From Betaproteobacteria bacterium (GTDB taxonomy: Bacteria; Pseudomonadota; Gammaproteobacteria; Burkholderiales; SG8-39): a DNA stretch of 64,000 nt. The stretch covers positions 295,987 to 359,986 of the forward strand of contig JADJPT010000002.1 of the NCBI GenBank assembly GCA_016713125.1, read 5' to 3'. This document shows positions 33,625-44,698 of this stretch, one piece after another. The position numbers were made by a program, and so were the translations under genes. The stretch's first letter is position 1. The number at the start of each line of letters is the position of its first letter. The notes under the pieces were generated by a model. The model worked only from the letters and a program-made list of their open reading frames with translations, searched no databases and had not been told where the DNA came from.

Positions 33625-34420
33625 TTACGGCCGTTTGCCCGGCGGCGGACGCTTCTCGATGAAGGCGGCCATGCCGTCACGACCCTCGTCGTGAGCGAAG
33701 CTGGCGGCGATGACGCGGCCGGCCAGCGCGTACGCATCCGAGGAACCCGCCTCCATCTGGCGATAGAAGGCCTGCTTGCCGGCAGCCACGGTGCCCGGCG
33801 GCTTGTCGGCGAGCTTGCCGGCCAGCTCCGCCACTGCGGCATCCAGCTCCGCGGCGGGCACCACCTTGTTGACCAGGCCCCATTGCAGCGCACGCTGCGC
33901 ATCGATCACGGCGCCGGTCAGCGGCATCTCCAGCGCATGCTTGCGCTGCGGGTTGCGGCCCACGGCGACGCCCGGCGTGGAACAGAAGAATCCCCAGGTC
34001 ACGCCGGGGTGGTGAACTTCGCCGCCTCGAGGCGATGGCCAGATCGCATTGCGCCACCAGCTGGCAGCCGGCGGCCGTGGCCATGCCCTGCACGCGCGCG
34101 ATCACCGGCTGCGGCAGCTTCTGTATGGAGAGCATCATGCGGTTGCAGTTCTCGAACAGCGCGGCGATCTTCTCCTGGGCGCCCAGCGCGCGGATCTCCT
34201 TGAGGTCGTGTCCGGCGCAGAAGCCCTTCCCCGCCCCGGCCAGCACGACCACGCGCACCCCGGGATCGTGCGCGATCGCGTCGAAGGCCGATTGCAGCGC
34301 GGCCAGCATCTGCGAGGTCAGCAGGTTCATCTGCGCGCCGCGGTTCAGCGTCAGCGTGGTCACACCTTCGTGGTCCTCACGCAGCAGGACCGGATCGGCG
34401 GCTTCGGGCCGTGCACTCAT
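33625..34420 (-). CDS. Enoyl-CoA hydratase/isomerase family protein (two frameshifts)
   Basis: About 266 residues restored. The crotonase fold segment VVLAGAGKGFCAGHDLKEI forms the first oxyanion-hole strand, and QGMATAAGCQLVAQCDLAIAS the second. Two missing bases near 34020-34033 (one G, one C in a C run) break it; EAAKFTTPGVTWGFFCSTPGVAVGR is recovered when both are restored (key run GFFCSTPGVAVGR). The C-terminal QRKHALEMPLTGAVIDAQRALQWGLVN matches EchA8-like members. Adds water to 2-enoyl-CoA. Next to an acyl-CoA synthetase on the same strand, 11 bases away. Confidence 0.82.
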
Positions 34421-34431
34421 GTTCGTGATCC

Positions 34432-36078
<1,647 letters not shown>

Positions 36079-36243
36079 GCTGACCCTTGTCTCGAGGGAT
36101 GTTTCTGATGGGTACGTGAACCGCGCGGAAAGTATACCCGCCGACTCTCGCCGCTTCGAACTGGCACAATGGCCGCATCCTGGCCGCCAGCCGAGTCGCC
36201 AGTTTCGGCATGACTCGGATCGAGCAAGGCAAGGAGGTGTGCA

Positions 36244-37002
36244 ATGAAAGCAGCCAGACGCAGGTCCCCCTGGGAGAACGCCCCGGTCGGCAACGACATC
36301 CTGCGCGCGCTCCTCGAATCGCAGTACGAGCACCTGCGCTCCCGGCTGCAGCAGGTCGATCTGGAGTTCGGCGAGATCGTCTACCGCGCCGATCAGGTGA
36401 TCAAGTACGTGTATTTTCCCGAGACCGCGGTGGTGGCCATGGTGGACACCATGGCCGACGGCAACACCATCGAGGTCGGCCTCATCGGCCGCGAAGGCAT
36501 GGTCGGAATGAACGTCTTCCTGGGCGCGCTGACCACGCCGGACAAGGCCATCGTGCAGATCCCCGGCACGGCGATGCGCATGCGGACCAACGACCTGCGC
36601 AAGGAAACGCGCTTCGGCTCGCCGCTGCAGCGTCTGCTGCTGCGCTACACGCAGACCCTGCTGGCCGTGATCAGCCAATCCGTGGGCTGCAGCCAGCATC
36701 ACACCGTCGCGCAGCGGCTCGCGCGCTGGCTGTTGACCATCCGGCAGCATTCCGCGACCAACGAGTTTTCCATGTCCCAGCAGTTCATCGCCGACATGCT
36801 GGGCGTGCGGAGGGTGGGTGTCAGCGCGGCTGCGGCCGAACTGCAGGCCGCCGGGCTGATCAGCTACAGCCGCGGCCGGATACGCGTTCTGGACAAGGCG
36901 GGGCTGGAGAAGAAATCCTGCGAGTGCTATCGGTTCATCCGCAAGCAGTTCGACGGCCTGCTGCGCGAGTTGCCCACGTTCCTGGCGACCGGGAAGTCGT
37001 AG
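36244..37002 (+). CDS. Crp/Fnr family transcriptional regulator
   Basis: 252 residues. The N-terminal cyclic-nucleotide-binding-like barrel (YFPETAVVAMVDTMADGNTIEVGLIGREGMVG) lacks FNR-type cysteines for an Fe-S cluster and the canonical cAMP-binding Arg-Ser pair. The C-terminal Crp-type winged helix has QQFIADMLGVRRVGVSAAAAELQAAG (recognition helix around RRVGVS). This is the common subgroup with GLIGREGMVG in Burkholderiales; effector unknown. AAGGAGGTG precedes the ATG. Divergent from the acyl-CoA synthetase and convergent with a second family member. Confidence 0.85.
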   Translation: MKAARRRSPWENAPVGNDILRALLESQYEHLRSRLQQVDLEFGEIVYRADQVIKYVYFPETAVVAMVDTMADGNTIEVGLIGREGMVGMNVFLGALTTPDKAIVQIPGTAMRMRTNDLRKETRFGSPLQRLLLRYTQTLLAVISQSVGCSQHHTVAQRLARWLLTIRQHSATNEFSMSQQFIADMLGVRRVGVSAAAAELQAAGLISYSRGRIRVLDKAGLEKKSCECYRFIRKQFDGLLRELPTFLATGKS

Positions 37003-37046
37003 CCGCGCTGAGGGCGCCTCCCGCCCTCACCCGCCCTTCGGCATGC

Positions 37047-37760
37047 TCAACTGCGGGGTTGCGCCTTGGCGTAGATGTCCTTGACCACCTTGTAGCAGCC
37101 GCAGGCCGCGGCCGACAGGCCCTTGGGATCGAGAATGCTGAGCGTGCCGCGGCTGTAGCGGATGAGTTTCTGCGCCTGCAGTGCGCCGGCAGCCTCGGTG
37201 ACGCCCACCCGCCGCACGCCCAGCATGCGCGCCAGGAACTCCTGCGTGATGCGGAATTCCCTGGCGTTCACGCGGTCGCGCGTCATCAGCAGCCAGCGTG
37301 CCATGCGCTGCGTCACGACATGGAAGCGGTTGCAGGCTGCGGTCTGCGCGACCTGGGTCATCAGCAGGTGGGTGAAACTGAACAGTTCGCGCTGCAATAC
37401 CGGGCTGCGCGCGAACTCCCTGCGGAAATCCGCAGTCTTCATGCGCATGGCGGTGCCGGCACCCTGCACCACAGCCAGGAAAGGCGATACGCCGATCCCC
37501 AGCGCCACGGGGATGCCGACCATGCCTTCGGAACCCACCAGGCCGACTTCGGCCGCACGCTCGGCATCCACCGAGGTCAGCAGCGAGACCAGGCCGTCGT
37601 TGGGAAAGTAAACGTACCGAATGCGCGCGTAGGGCTCGTACAGGGTCGAGCCGAACTCCATGTCGACGAGTTCGAGCAACGGCTTCAGGCGCTGATATTC
37701 GCTGCGCGGCAACGCGGCGAGCAGCCTGTTCGGCACCGCAACGATCGTTGAAACCTGCAT
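37047..37760 (-). CDS. Crp/Fnr family transcriptional regulator
   Basis: 237 residues from ATG 37760 (MQVSTIVAVPNRLL), where homology to the neighbouring regulator begins. Barrel segment YVYFPNDGLVSLLTSVDAERAAEVGLVGSEGMVG; HTH QEFLARMLGVRRVGVTEAAGALQAQ. Clearly a paralogue of the 36244 gene. The pair is arranged tail to tail with 44 bases between. A 145-195-base leader carries a TATAGT box and two identical-type 18-bp dyads, so it is probably autoregulated or controlled by its paralogue (inference). Confidence 0.85.
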   Translation of the reverse strand: MQVSTIVAVPNRLLAALPRSEYQRLKPLLELVDMEFGSTLYEPYARIRYVYFPNDGLVSLLTSVDAERAAEVGLVGSEGMVGIPVALGIGVSPFLAVVQGAGTAMRMKTADFRREFARSPVLQRELFSFTHLLMTQVAQTAACNRFHVVTQRMARWLLMTRDRVNAREFRITQEFLARMLGVRRVGVTEAAGALQAQKLIRYSRGTLSILDPKGLSAAACGCYKVVKDIYAKAQPRS

Positions 37761-37883
37761 GAAACCACCCCGTACGCGATTTCCCGCGGTTCCGCAGGCA
37801 GGAACCGCAAGTGGAGCCTCCGCAGACCGTCCACCGCGACGGGTTGGGTCCAAGCCAGGAAGGCAAAGGGGGCGAGTCTAGTT

Positions 37884-37889
37884 ACTATA
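37884..37889 (-). promoter_or_regulatory. Candidate -10 box (TATAGT) for the Crp/Fnr gene at 37047
   Basis: Read on the minus strand, TTTTTAATATAGTAAC contains a good -10 hexamer in an AT-rich pocket of otherwise GC-rich DNA. No good -35 is seen at the right distance. A bound regulator at the dyad just upstream could substitute, as at class II Crp/Fnr promoters. Confidence 0.5.
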
Positions 37890-37905
37890 TTAAAAACAAG
37901 CAATT

Positions 37906-37923
37906 ATGTACGTAAGCGGACAT
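37906..37923 (-). promoter_or_regulatory. Operator-like dyad, copy 1
   Basis: On the minus strand ATGTCCGCTTACGTACAT, with outer arms ATGT/ACAT. Shares ATGTCCG and ACAT with copy 2, exactly 30 bases away. Its centre lies about 38-41 bases before the start implied by the TATAGT box. Confidence 0.55.
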
Positions 37924-37935
37924 ATGGCATTAACT

Positions 37936-37953
37936 ATGTTCTGTACCGGACAT
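37936..37953 (-). promoter_or_regulatory. Operator-like dyad, copy 2
   Basis: On the minus strand ATGTCCGGTACAGAACAT. A larger near-palindrome (CTATGT...ACATAG) surrounds it. Same length and arms as copy 1, centres 30 bases apart, i.e. about three helical turns. Confidence 0.55.
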
Positions 37954-37989
37954 AGCGAATCCGACGCCCGCCGCGCCGGCCGCAGGGCG

Positions 37990-39580
37990 TTACAGCCGGC
38001 GTGTCACGTAACGGCCGCGCCCCGCCTTCTTGGCTTCGTACATGGCCTGGTCAGCCGCCTGCAACAACGCATCCACCGGGGTTTGCCCGCGCCCCAGGGC
38101 GATGCCGATGGATACGCCCACGGTGCACTCCTGGCCGGCGACGCGGATCGGCGCACGCAGGGCGGCGATGCACTTGTTGGCGACGATACCCGCCACATTC
38201 TCGGCATGGCCCTCGAGGTCGCCGATCAGCAGAACGAATTCGTCGCCGCCGACGCGCGCCAGGGTATCGGCCTCGCGGATGACCGAGGCGAAGCGCAGCG
38301 CGACCTGCCGCAGCATGTCATCGCCGGCCTTGTGCCCGAACGAGTCGTTCACTTCCTTGAATCCGTCCAGATCCATGAACAGCAGGGCGAGTTCGGCGTT
38401 CCTGCGCCTTGCGCGTGCCAGCGCCTGCTGCAGCCGGTCGTAGAGCAGCGCGCGGTTGGGCAATCCGGTCAGTTCGTCGTGATGCGCAATGCGCGCCAGC
38501 TCGGCCTGGTTCACATTGAGCTTGGCCAGCAGGCGGTTGAACGCCGAGATCAGGTGACCCACCTCGTCATTGCGCACCACGGGCAGCGGCTCGAGCGGCA
38601 GTTCACCCTGCGTCATGCGGTCGGCGCGCTCGGCGGCGCGGAACAGCGGCTTGAACACCAGCCACAATCCGAGCGGCACCAGAAGAGCGAACGCCAGGAG
38701 CGTAAGCATCGAGCCGCGGAGCAGAAACGCCTTGGTGCGCTCCACCGTCGCAAACGCCTCGCTGCCCGGCAGGCGGGCGACCACGAACCAGCCGGTGCTG
38801 GGGACCGAGGCGATGGCGGAAACCTCCTCGACGCCCTGGGCGTTGACCGTCACCCCGCTGCCACGGAATCCGGCCATGGCCTTGTCGTGCAGCGCATTGA
38901 CGCCGGTCGGCGGCGTGCGCTTGAGCACCATGTCGGCCTGCGACGAGGCCACGAACAATTCGTCCTGGGGCGAGACCAGCAGGAATCCGCCCGTCTTGCC
39001 GCCGATGCGCGTCTGCTGCAAAGCCTCCAGAAACCCGGGCGCAGCCAGCGCGGTGATGCCGGCCAGGACACCCACCACCTCGTTCCTGCCGTTCCTGATC
39101 GGCACGGCCAGGGGCAGCACCGGCTCCCTGGCCGCCCGCCCGACGATCGGGCGCCCGACGTTCGATCGCCCTTCGAGGCCGCCCCTGATGTAATCCCGGT
39201 CGGCGTAGTCCGCATTCTCGCGGCCCGGCAACACCGGATAGTCGGCGATCGCCACGCCGCGCGCATCGACGACGAACAATCCGGCGGAGAACAGCGCCTG
39301 ATAGTTGTAGCGCTCCTTGAGCCAATCGCGCAGACGCCCGGGCTTGCCCAGCGCATCGAGCGGCAAGGATGCCGCCAGGCTCTCGAGCAAGGCCTGGCGC
39401 TGAAGGATCTTGCCGTCGATGTCCCGGGCGACGTAGTTGGCCAGGGCCAGTTGCTGCCCCTCAACGACGATGCTCAGGTCCTTGCGCAGGAACTCGGGCA
39501 CGGCGTAGTGGCGCAAGGCCGAGCCCGCTCACCAGTACCAGCGCCAGCAGCAGCAGGCGCGTGATGACGCTGTCGCGCAT
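37990..39580 (-). CDS. Diguanylate cyclase with periplasmic Cache domain, HAMP and GGDEF (N-terminal frameshift)
   Basis: About 529 residues restored. The first TM helix (VITRLLLLALVLVSGLG) starts at ATG 39580; a GTG slightly upstream is also possible. A frame change near 39525 separates it from the rest. A periplasmic dCache-like domain follows (residues ~30-280, with ADYADRDYIRGGLEG and VPLAVPIRNG-like runs). A second TM (LTLLAFALLVPLGLWLVF) leads to a HAMP linker and then GGDEF: DELTGLPNRALLYDRL, FMDLDGFKEVNDSFGH and RVGGDEFVLL. The A-site is intact, so it should make c-di-GMP. No EAL domain. An RxxD inhibitory site is not obvious. Confidence 0.85.
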
Positions 39581-39727
39581 GCGGCGCAAGTCTATGCGCA
39601 CGAGCGCCAGCCCCGGATTCGCACGTCAAACATTGCTGATTCCAGCAAGCCAACTGCCATGCGTCCCGCTCCAGTAGGCGATTTCCGGAAGAAAATGTTC
39701 AACTTTTCCGGACACGCTGCCGCTTGC

Positions 39728-40504
39728 CTAGTTGAGTCGTGTCAGCGTGAGCTTCAAGGCTCTGGTGCTCGCCACACGGGTCCGGTATGCAAGCTGGGTG
39801 CCGCGCATGCCATTCTGGTCCAGTTCCAGCTCCATCGTCACCGGAGACTCGTTGCGGCGCATGAAGCCTTCGTCGGGGTAGATGAGCACGGTAATGCGGT
39901 TGCCCCGCTGGCTCCAGCGGCCGGGATACTTGTCCTCGCCGTCGTCGTAGACCGCCCCGCCGGAACTGAGACTCAGCTTGAGCCGCTGCCCCGTGTCGGT
40001 CACCACCTGCCAGTTGCCCAGCGGCGAGGCGGGTGCAACCGCCGTCGTTGCCGCGGGCCGGCTGGCCGCGGCGACCGGCGCAGGAACCGGCTCCGTCGAT
40101 TCCGCCTGGGCTTTCTTTGCGAAGTCCCCCGTCGGCACGCAGCGGAAGCTGCCGTCCGGATTGTCCTTGATCTCGTCCTTGCCGAAGGCGATTCCCCCAT
40201 GGCAGGCCGCGTAGCGGTACTCCTGGATGGCGCTGGCGCGCACGCTCTTGCCGGGCTCGATGTTGTTGGAGTGCGTGTAGAAGTTATTGCCCGATGGACC
40301 GTCGCCGCAGCGCTTCTTGGTGTACTTCATCTCCCCGCACCAGACCACGAACACCTTGCTGCCGCAATTGTTGGTGAACACCACGTCGTTCTTGTCGCGT
40401 GCCGCCGATACGCATTCCATGGCGCTCTTGCCGGGGTTGCCGGCCGCCGGCGCCGTGGTGCAGAAAGTCGCGAGCAGAGCGCCCGCCAGAAAGGCAAACT
40501 TCAT
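39728..40504 (-). CDS. Hypothetical secreted protein
   Basis: 258 residues. Signal peptide MKFAFLAGALLATFCTTAPAAG. The first domain has four cysteines (AMECVSAAR, NNCGSKVFVVWCGEM, KKRCGDG) likely forming disulphides, then YRYAACHGG and a final Cys in SFRCVPTG. A Pro/Ala-rich linker (about residues 140-170) leads to a C-terminal beta domain (LGNWQVVTDTGQRLKL through VTMELELDQNG) that looks lipocalin-like or META-like. No named family. Stands alone between the cyclase and hydrolase genes. Confidence 0.6.
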   Translation of the reverse strand: MKFAFLAGALLATFCTTAPAAGNPGKSAMECVSAARDKNDVVFTNNCGSKVFVVWCGEMKYTKKRCGDGPSGNNFYTHSNNIEPGKSVRASAIQEYRYAACHGGIAFGKDEIKDNPDGSFRCVPTGDFAKKAQAESTEPVPAPVAAASRPAATTAVAPASPLGNWQVVTDTGQRLKLSLSSGGAVYDDGEDKYPGRWSQRGNRITVLIYPDEGFMRRNESPVTMELELDQNGMRGTQLAYRTRVASTRALKLTLTRLN

Positions 40505-40820
40505 GATCGCAGGATTCTCCGTAACCCAGGTTGACGTTTTCAGGTCCAGCGCTGCGCACCGTGCATCACCGACACCCGGTCCGGACACTCCGGTTGCGCA
40601 AGGTGCGTATAGTACGTGCATCAGCGGCCGCTTTCGACGTCAGCGAGGGTCAATGCAGGCGCCGGCCTGTTCCGGCGAAGCATGCATCCCGACGAAGCTG
40701 CCTTGGACCCCGAAGCCGAAAAGATCTACGCCAGGCTGTGCGAGTTAGAAGTGCCAAAACAGGAAATTGAATTCCCGCGCAGGACGCACCGGCGCTGGCG
40801 TTCCGTTCAACTTCTTCAGC
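40505..40820. other. Intergenic region with gene fragments
   Basis: Between the secreted-protein gene (start 40504) and the hydrolase end (40821). Besides the synthetase remnant, a plus-strand frame from about 40682 begins MHPDEAALDPEAEKIYARLC, which reads like a genuine N-terminus but loses sense after ~35 codons. Probably debris of one or two lost genes. No promoter or terminator recognised. Confidence 0.4.
40540..40600 (-). pseudogene. Remnant of an AMP-dependent acyl-CoA synthetase
   Basis: The minus strand encodes AQPECPDRVSVMHGAQRWT before a stop. This matches the N-terminal motif YPDRVSVIHGTQRWTW of the intact synthetase at 34432-36078, including shared DNA (CCAGCGCTG, CGGTCCGGA). Only ~20 codons remain; the rest is lost. 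Confidence 0.5.
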
Positions 40821-41618
40821 TCAGCGTTGCGAGCCGGCCCCCTGCCCTGCTGCGCAGAGCCTGTTCACGAAACGCGCCACCGCCTCCAGCGTCTTCGCCG
40901 GCTGCTCGCGAAACGGCGTGTGGGCGCAATCCTCGAGCTTGAGCAGCTCGCACGGTCCCCGGACCCGCGCGGCGATGGAATCCAGGTGCGCCATGGTGCC
41001 GTAGGCGTCCTGGTGGCCCTGGATGGCCAGCACCGGGCAGCGAATGCCTGTGAGGATGTCCTCAATGTTCCACTGGCGGAACGCCGGCGAGCACCACACG
41101 TCGGCCCAGCCGTAGAAGGTCCGTGCCGCGTCCCGGTGGTACTTGCCCAGGCGTTGCGGCAGGTCGGTGGTCTCGAAGGCCTGGCGCGCGGCCCGGATGG
41201 CGTCGGTGTTCATGTCCTCGAAAAGCACGTGCGGGGCCATGACCGCCACCCCGCGCAGCGAATCCGACCACGGTGGGGTCCCCGCATGAATCAGTGCAAT
41301 CGATGCACCATCACTGTGCCCTACCAGGATCGGGCGCGCGATGCCCAGCACCGCCAGCAGCTCGGGCAGCGCCACGCGAGCCTCCTGGTGCATGAAATCG
41401 AAGGGGCGCGGCCCGGCCAGGACGTCGGACTGGCCGAAGCCGTAGCGGGCGTAGACCAGGCCGGGGCAGCCGGTGGCGGCGGTGAGCCGGACGGGAAAGT
41501 CCCGCCATTGCCCGATGGAGCCCAGCCCTTCGTGCAGGAACACCAGCACGGGTTTGACGGGATCACCGTCGATGCGCTGGTATTCGAGCGAGTGGCCAGC
41601 GGCGGTGGCGTAAGGCAT
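40821..41618 (-). CDS. Alpha/beta hydrolase
   Basis: 265 residues. Nucleophile elbow VGHSDGAS (Ser about residue 102), oxyanion segment FLHEGLGSIGQW, acid in IQGHQDAYG and catalytic His in DCAHTPFREQP complete the triad. Similar proteins act as esterases or in aromatic meta-cleavage pathways, but substrate specificity cannot be read. It is transcribed towards the secreted-protein gene and divergently from the TRAP transporter operon, from which it is separated by 181 bases. Confidence 0.85.
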   Translation of the reverse strand: MPYATAAGHSLEYQRIDGDPVKPVLVFLHEGLGSIGQWRDFPVRLTAATGCPGLVYARYGFGQSDVLAGPRPFDFMHQEARVALPELLAVLGIARPILVGHSDGASIALIHAGTPPWSDSLRGVAVMAPHVLFEDMNTDAIRAARQAFETTDLPQRLGKYHRDAARTFYGWADVWCSPAFRQWNIEDILTGIRCPVLAIQGHQDAYGTMAHLDSIAARVRGPCELLKLEDCAHTPFREQPAKTLEAVARFVNRLCAAGQGAGSQR

Positions 41619-41799
41619 GCGGGGTTCCGGAAGAATGCGGGATCAGTGTCGAAATCGATGCTAGCAAAGGGTTAGACAATCTGACAAGCTAGATTCCGCA
41701 ACTTGTTTGCCGCCCCGGGCTTGTGACGCCGGGCTGCAGCACGCTCACTTGCCCCTGTCGTCAGCAACGTTCACCCCAACTTCGCACTGGAGAACTCCT

Positions 41800-42760
41800 A
41801 TGGCACGACTGCACAAGCTCTTGGTTTCCGGATTGATCCTGCTGGCAAGCGCCCCGCTTGCCGCCCAGGAAACGACGCTGCGCATGGCCAGCGGCTTTCC
41901 CGAGAACACCACCTACGTGCAGCGCCTGCAGAAATGGATCCAGAAGGTCAACGCCGAGGGCAAGGGCACGCTGCAGATCAACTTCATCGGCGGCCCGCGC
42001 GCCATCCCGACCTTCGAGATCGGCAATGCCGTGAAGACCGGCGTGGTCGACCTGGCGCTGTCCACCGGGGCCTTTTACCTGAACGTGGTGCCCGAGGCCG
42101 ACTCGCTCAAGCTCGCGCAGTACACCATTGCCGAGCAGCGCAAGAACGGCGCCTACGAACTGCTGAATGAAATCTGGGCCAAGCGCGGCAACATGTACTA
42201 CCTCGGACGCCCGGTGGAGAACCAGGCCTTCCAGCTGTACGTGAACAAGAAGATCGACAAGCCCGACCTCGCCGGCCTGAAGATCCGCATCACGCCGATC
42301 TACCGCGACTTCTTCCAGGCTCTTGGCGCCAACGTGGTGACAATCCCGCCGGGCGAGGTCTACACGGCGCTCGAGCGCGGCGTGGTCGACGGCTACGGCT
42401 GGCCGATCGGCGGCATCTTCGACCTGAACTGGCACGAGAAGACCAAGTACCGCGTCGACCCCGGCTTCTACAACGTCGAGGTCTCGTACGTCATGAACCT
42501 CGACGCTTGGAAGAAGCTCAACCCGAAGCAGCGCGACTTCCTGCAAAAGCAGATCCTCGCCTCCGAAGCGGACAACACCTTCTGGATCAAGGACGCCGAC
42601 GACGAGCGCAAGCGCCAGGCCGCCGCCGGCATCCAAACCATCCGCTTCGACGCAGCCACTTCCAAGCGCTTCGCGGACCGCGCCGACGAGGTGGGCTGGG
42701 CCTCGGTCATGAAGGCGAGCCCGGAGTACGGGGCGCGCCTCAAGAAGGCCCTGACCAAGG
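41800..42760 (+). CDS. TRAP transporter substrate-binding protein DctP (3' end uncertain)
   Basis: About 320 residues. Signal peptide MARLHKLLVSGLILLASAPLAAQ, then TTLRMASGFPENTTYVQRL. Family motifs GKIRITPIYRDFFQALGA-like (LKIRITPIYRDFFQALGA) and PPGEVYTALERGVVDGYGWP, which surrounds the ligand-binding Arg and the dimer helix. Expected end is at ALTK, about 42760. Instead the frame runs on for another 200 codons through dctQ in a wrong phase, so a stop or base is likely lost near 42750-42770. Binds a carboxylate or 2-oxoacid ligand (inference from family and from neighbouring genes). Confidence 0.8.
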
Positions 42761-42811
42761 GAAGACCGGACACGGCTCCCCGGCCCTTTCACGACCCGCG
42801 GGCAAGTTGCG

Positions 42812-43339
42812 ATGGACCGTCTCTCCAGGCTCTACGGCCGGCTGATCGATGCGCTGGCGGTGCTCGCCTGCGTGTTGCTGTTCCTGATGATGCTGATGAT
42901 CTGCGCCGATGTGCTGCTGCGCAACGTCGCCATCTTCCCGAAAATACGAGGCCTGGAGTGGAGCAACGAGATCTCGGAGAACATGCTCTACCTGGTGACC
43001 ATGCTGGCGGCGCCCTGGATCCTGCGCAACGGCGGCCACATCCGGGTGGACATCCTGCTGCTCGCGATACCGAAAAAGATCGCCTGGTACTGCGAGTGGG
43101 TAGTCGACGCGCTGGCCCTGGTCTGCTGCGCCATCATGATGGTCTACGGCTGGAGCGCGGCCGCCGCCAGCTTCAAGTCGGGCTCGATCACGATCAAGAC
43201 CCTGGCCACTCCGGAATGGTGGTCTCTCGCCCCCTTGCCGTTGGCCTTCCTGCTGCTGTTCATCGAGGTGCTGTTCCGCATGAGGCGCCTGTACACCGGC
43301 GAGCGTGCCCCGCGCCAGGAAGCGGTGTCGGCCGGATGA
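42812..43339 (+). CDS. TRAP transporter small permease DctQ
   Basis: 175 residues with four membrane helices (about 10-32, 50-68, 90-110 and 130-150). LLFLMMLMICADVLLRNV in helix 1 and EWSNEISENMLYLVTMLAAPWILRNGGHIRVDI in the central region are DctQ signatures (key run GGHIRVD). Ends just before dctM. Forms the two-subunit permease with DctM. Intact. Confidence 0.85.
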   Translation: MDRLSRLYGRLIDALAVLACVLLFLMMLMICADVLLRNVAIFPKIRGLEWSNEISENMLYLVTMLAAPWILRNGGHIRVDILLLAIPKKIAWYCEWVVDALALVCCAIMMVYGWSAAAASFKSGSITIKTLATPEWWSLAPLPLAFLLLFIEVLFRMRRLYTGERAPRQEAVSAG

Positions 43340-43352
43340 TCGGGGGCACGCG

Positions 43353-44665
43353 ATGAGCTGGCAGGCGGCAGCCTGGCTGATGCTGGGCGGATCCACCGTG
43401 CTGATCTTTCTCGGCCTGCCGGTGGCCTTCTGCTTCCTGGTCATCAACATCATCGGCGCGTGGCTGTATCTCGGCGGCGAGCCGGGCATGGTGCAGCTGG
43501 TGCGCAACAGCGTGGTTTCAGTCTCGAGCTTTGCGCTCACACCGATCCCGCTGTTTGTCCTGATGGGCGAGGTGCTGTTCCACACCGGCCTGGCGGTCAA
43601 GGTCATCGACGGGGTGGAGCGCCTGATCCGCAAGGTGCCCGGGCGCCTCGCCGTCGTCGCGGTCGTCGCGGGCACGGTGTTCTCCGCGATCTCCGGCTCG
43701 ACCATCGCCACCACCGCGATGCTCGGCAGCCTGATGGTCCCGGTGATGCTCGCCCGCGGCTACCACCCGACCATGGCCACCGGCCCGATCATGGCCATCG
43801 GCGCGGTGGACATGCTGATCCCGCCTTCCGCGCTCACCGTGCTGCTGGGCAGCCTGTCGGGCATCTCGATCTCCAAGCTGCTGATCGGCGGGGTGGTACC
43901 GGGACTGCTGCTCTCCCTTGCCTTCATCGCCTACATCATCGTGCGGGTGAAGCTCAAGCCATCGCTCGCCCCGAACGCCGAGTTCCAGACCTACACCGGC
44001 TGGGAGAGCTGCGGCCCTTCGTCCAGTACGTGCTGCCGCTGGTGTCGATCTTCGGGCTGGTGGTGGCCTCCATGTCCGCTGGCTGGGCGACCCCCACCGA
44101 GGCGGCGGCCATCGGTGCCTTCGCCACCGTGGCCCTGGCCCTGCTCTACCGCGCGCTCACCGTGGAGAACCTCCTGCGTGCGCTGCGCGGCACGGCGGGC
44201 ATCTCGGGCATGATCCTGTTCATCATCCTCGGGGCGACCACCTTCTCGCAGATCCTCTCGTTCTCGGGGGCCTCGAACGGAATCGTCGAGCTGATCACCA
44301 GCCAGGGCCTGTCGCCGCTCGCGCTGATCGCCGGCATGATGCTGATCCTGATCTTCCTGGGCATCTTCGTGGACCAGGTCAGCATGATGCTGATCACCCT
44401 GCCCATCTTCATGCCCCTGGTGCAGAAGCTGGGCGTGGACCCGGTATGGTTCGGCGTGATGTTCCTGATCTGCATGCAGATGGGCCTGCTGCTGCCCCCG
44501 CACGGGCTGCTGCTGATGACCATGAAGGGCGTCTCGCCCCCGCAGGTGTCGATGGCGCACATCTTCCAGGCCGTCACGCCCTACCTGATAATGAGCATCG
44601 TAATGCTGCTGCTGGTGCTGTTCGTGCCATCAGTGGCCCTGTGGCTGCCGCAGAAGCTGTCCTGA
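43353..44665 (+). CDS. TRAP transporter large permease DctM (frameshifted)
   Basis: About 437 residues restored, twelve or so membrane segments. GLPVAFCFLVINIIGAWLYLG at the N-terminus, VAGTVFSAISGSTIATTAMLGS, then AIGAVDMLIPPSALTVLLGSLSG give the DctM fold. One base is missing near 44008 (WERLRPFVQYVLPL expected), after which translation resumes to 44665. C-terminal QMGLLLPPHGLLLMTMKGV is canonical. The start at 43353 (MSWQAAAWLML) overlaps nothing and follows the dctQ stop by 13 bases. Uses an ion gradient to drive import. Confidence 0.82.
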
Positions 44666-44698
44666 ACGCCCCGACGAACCACGAACGCCTGAGGAACC

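Noticed and set aside
37906..37953. Reading the two dyads as attC-like or insertion-sequence ends
   Set aside because: They are 18 bp, without nested arms or flanking genes of cassette type; their position before a -10 box fits operators better.
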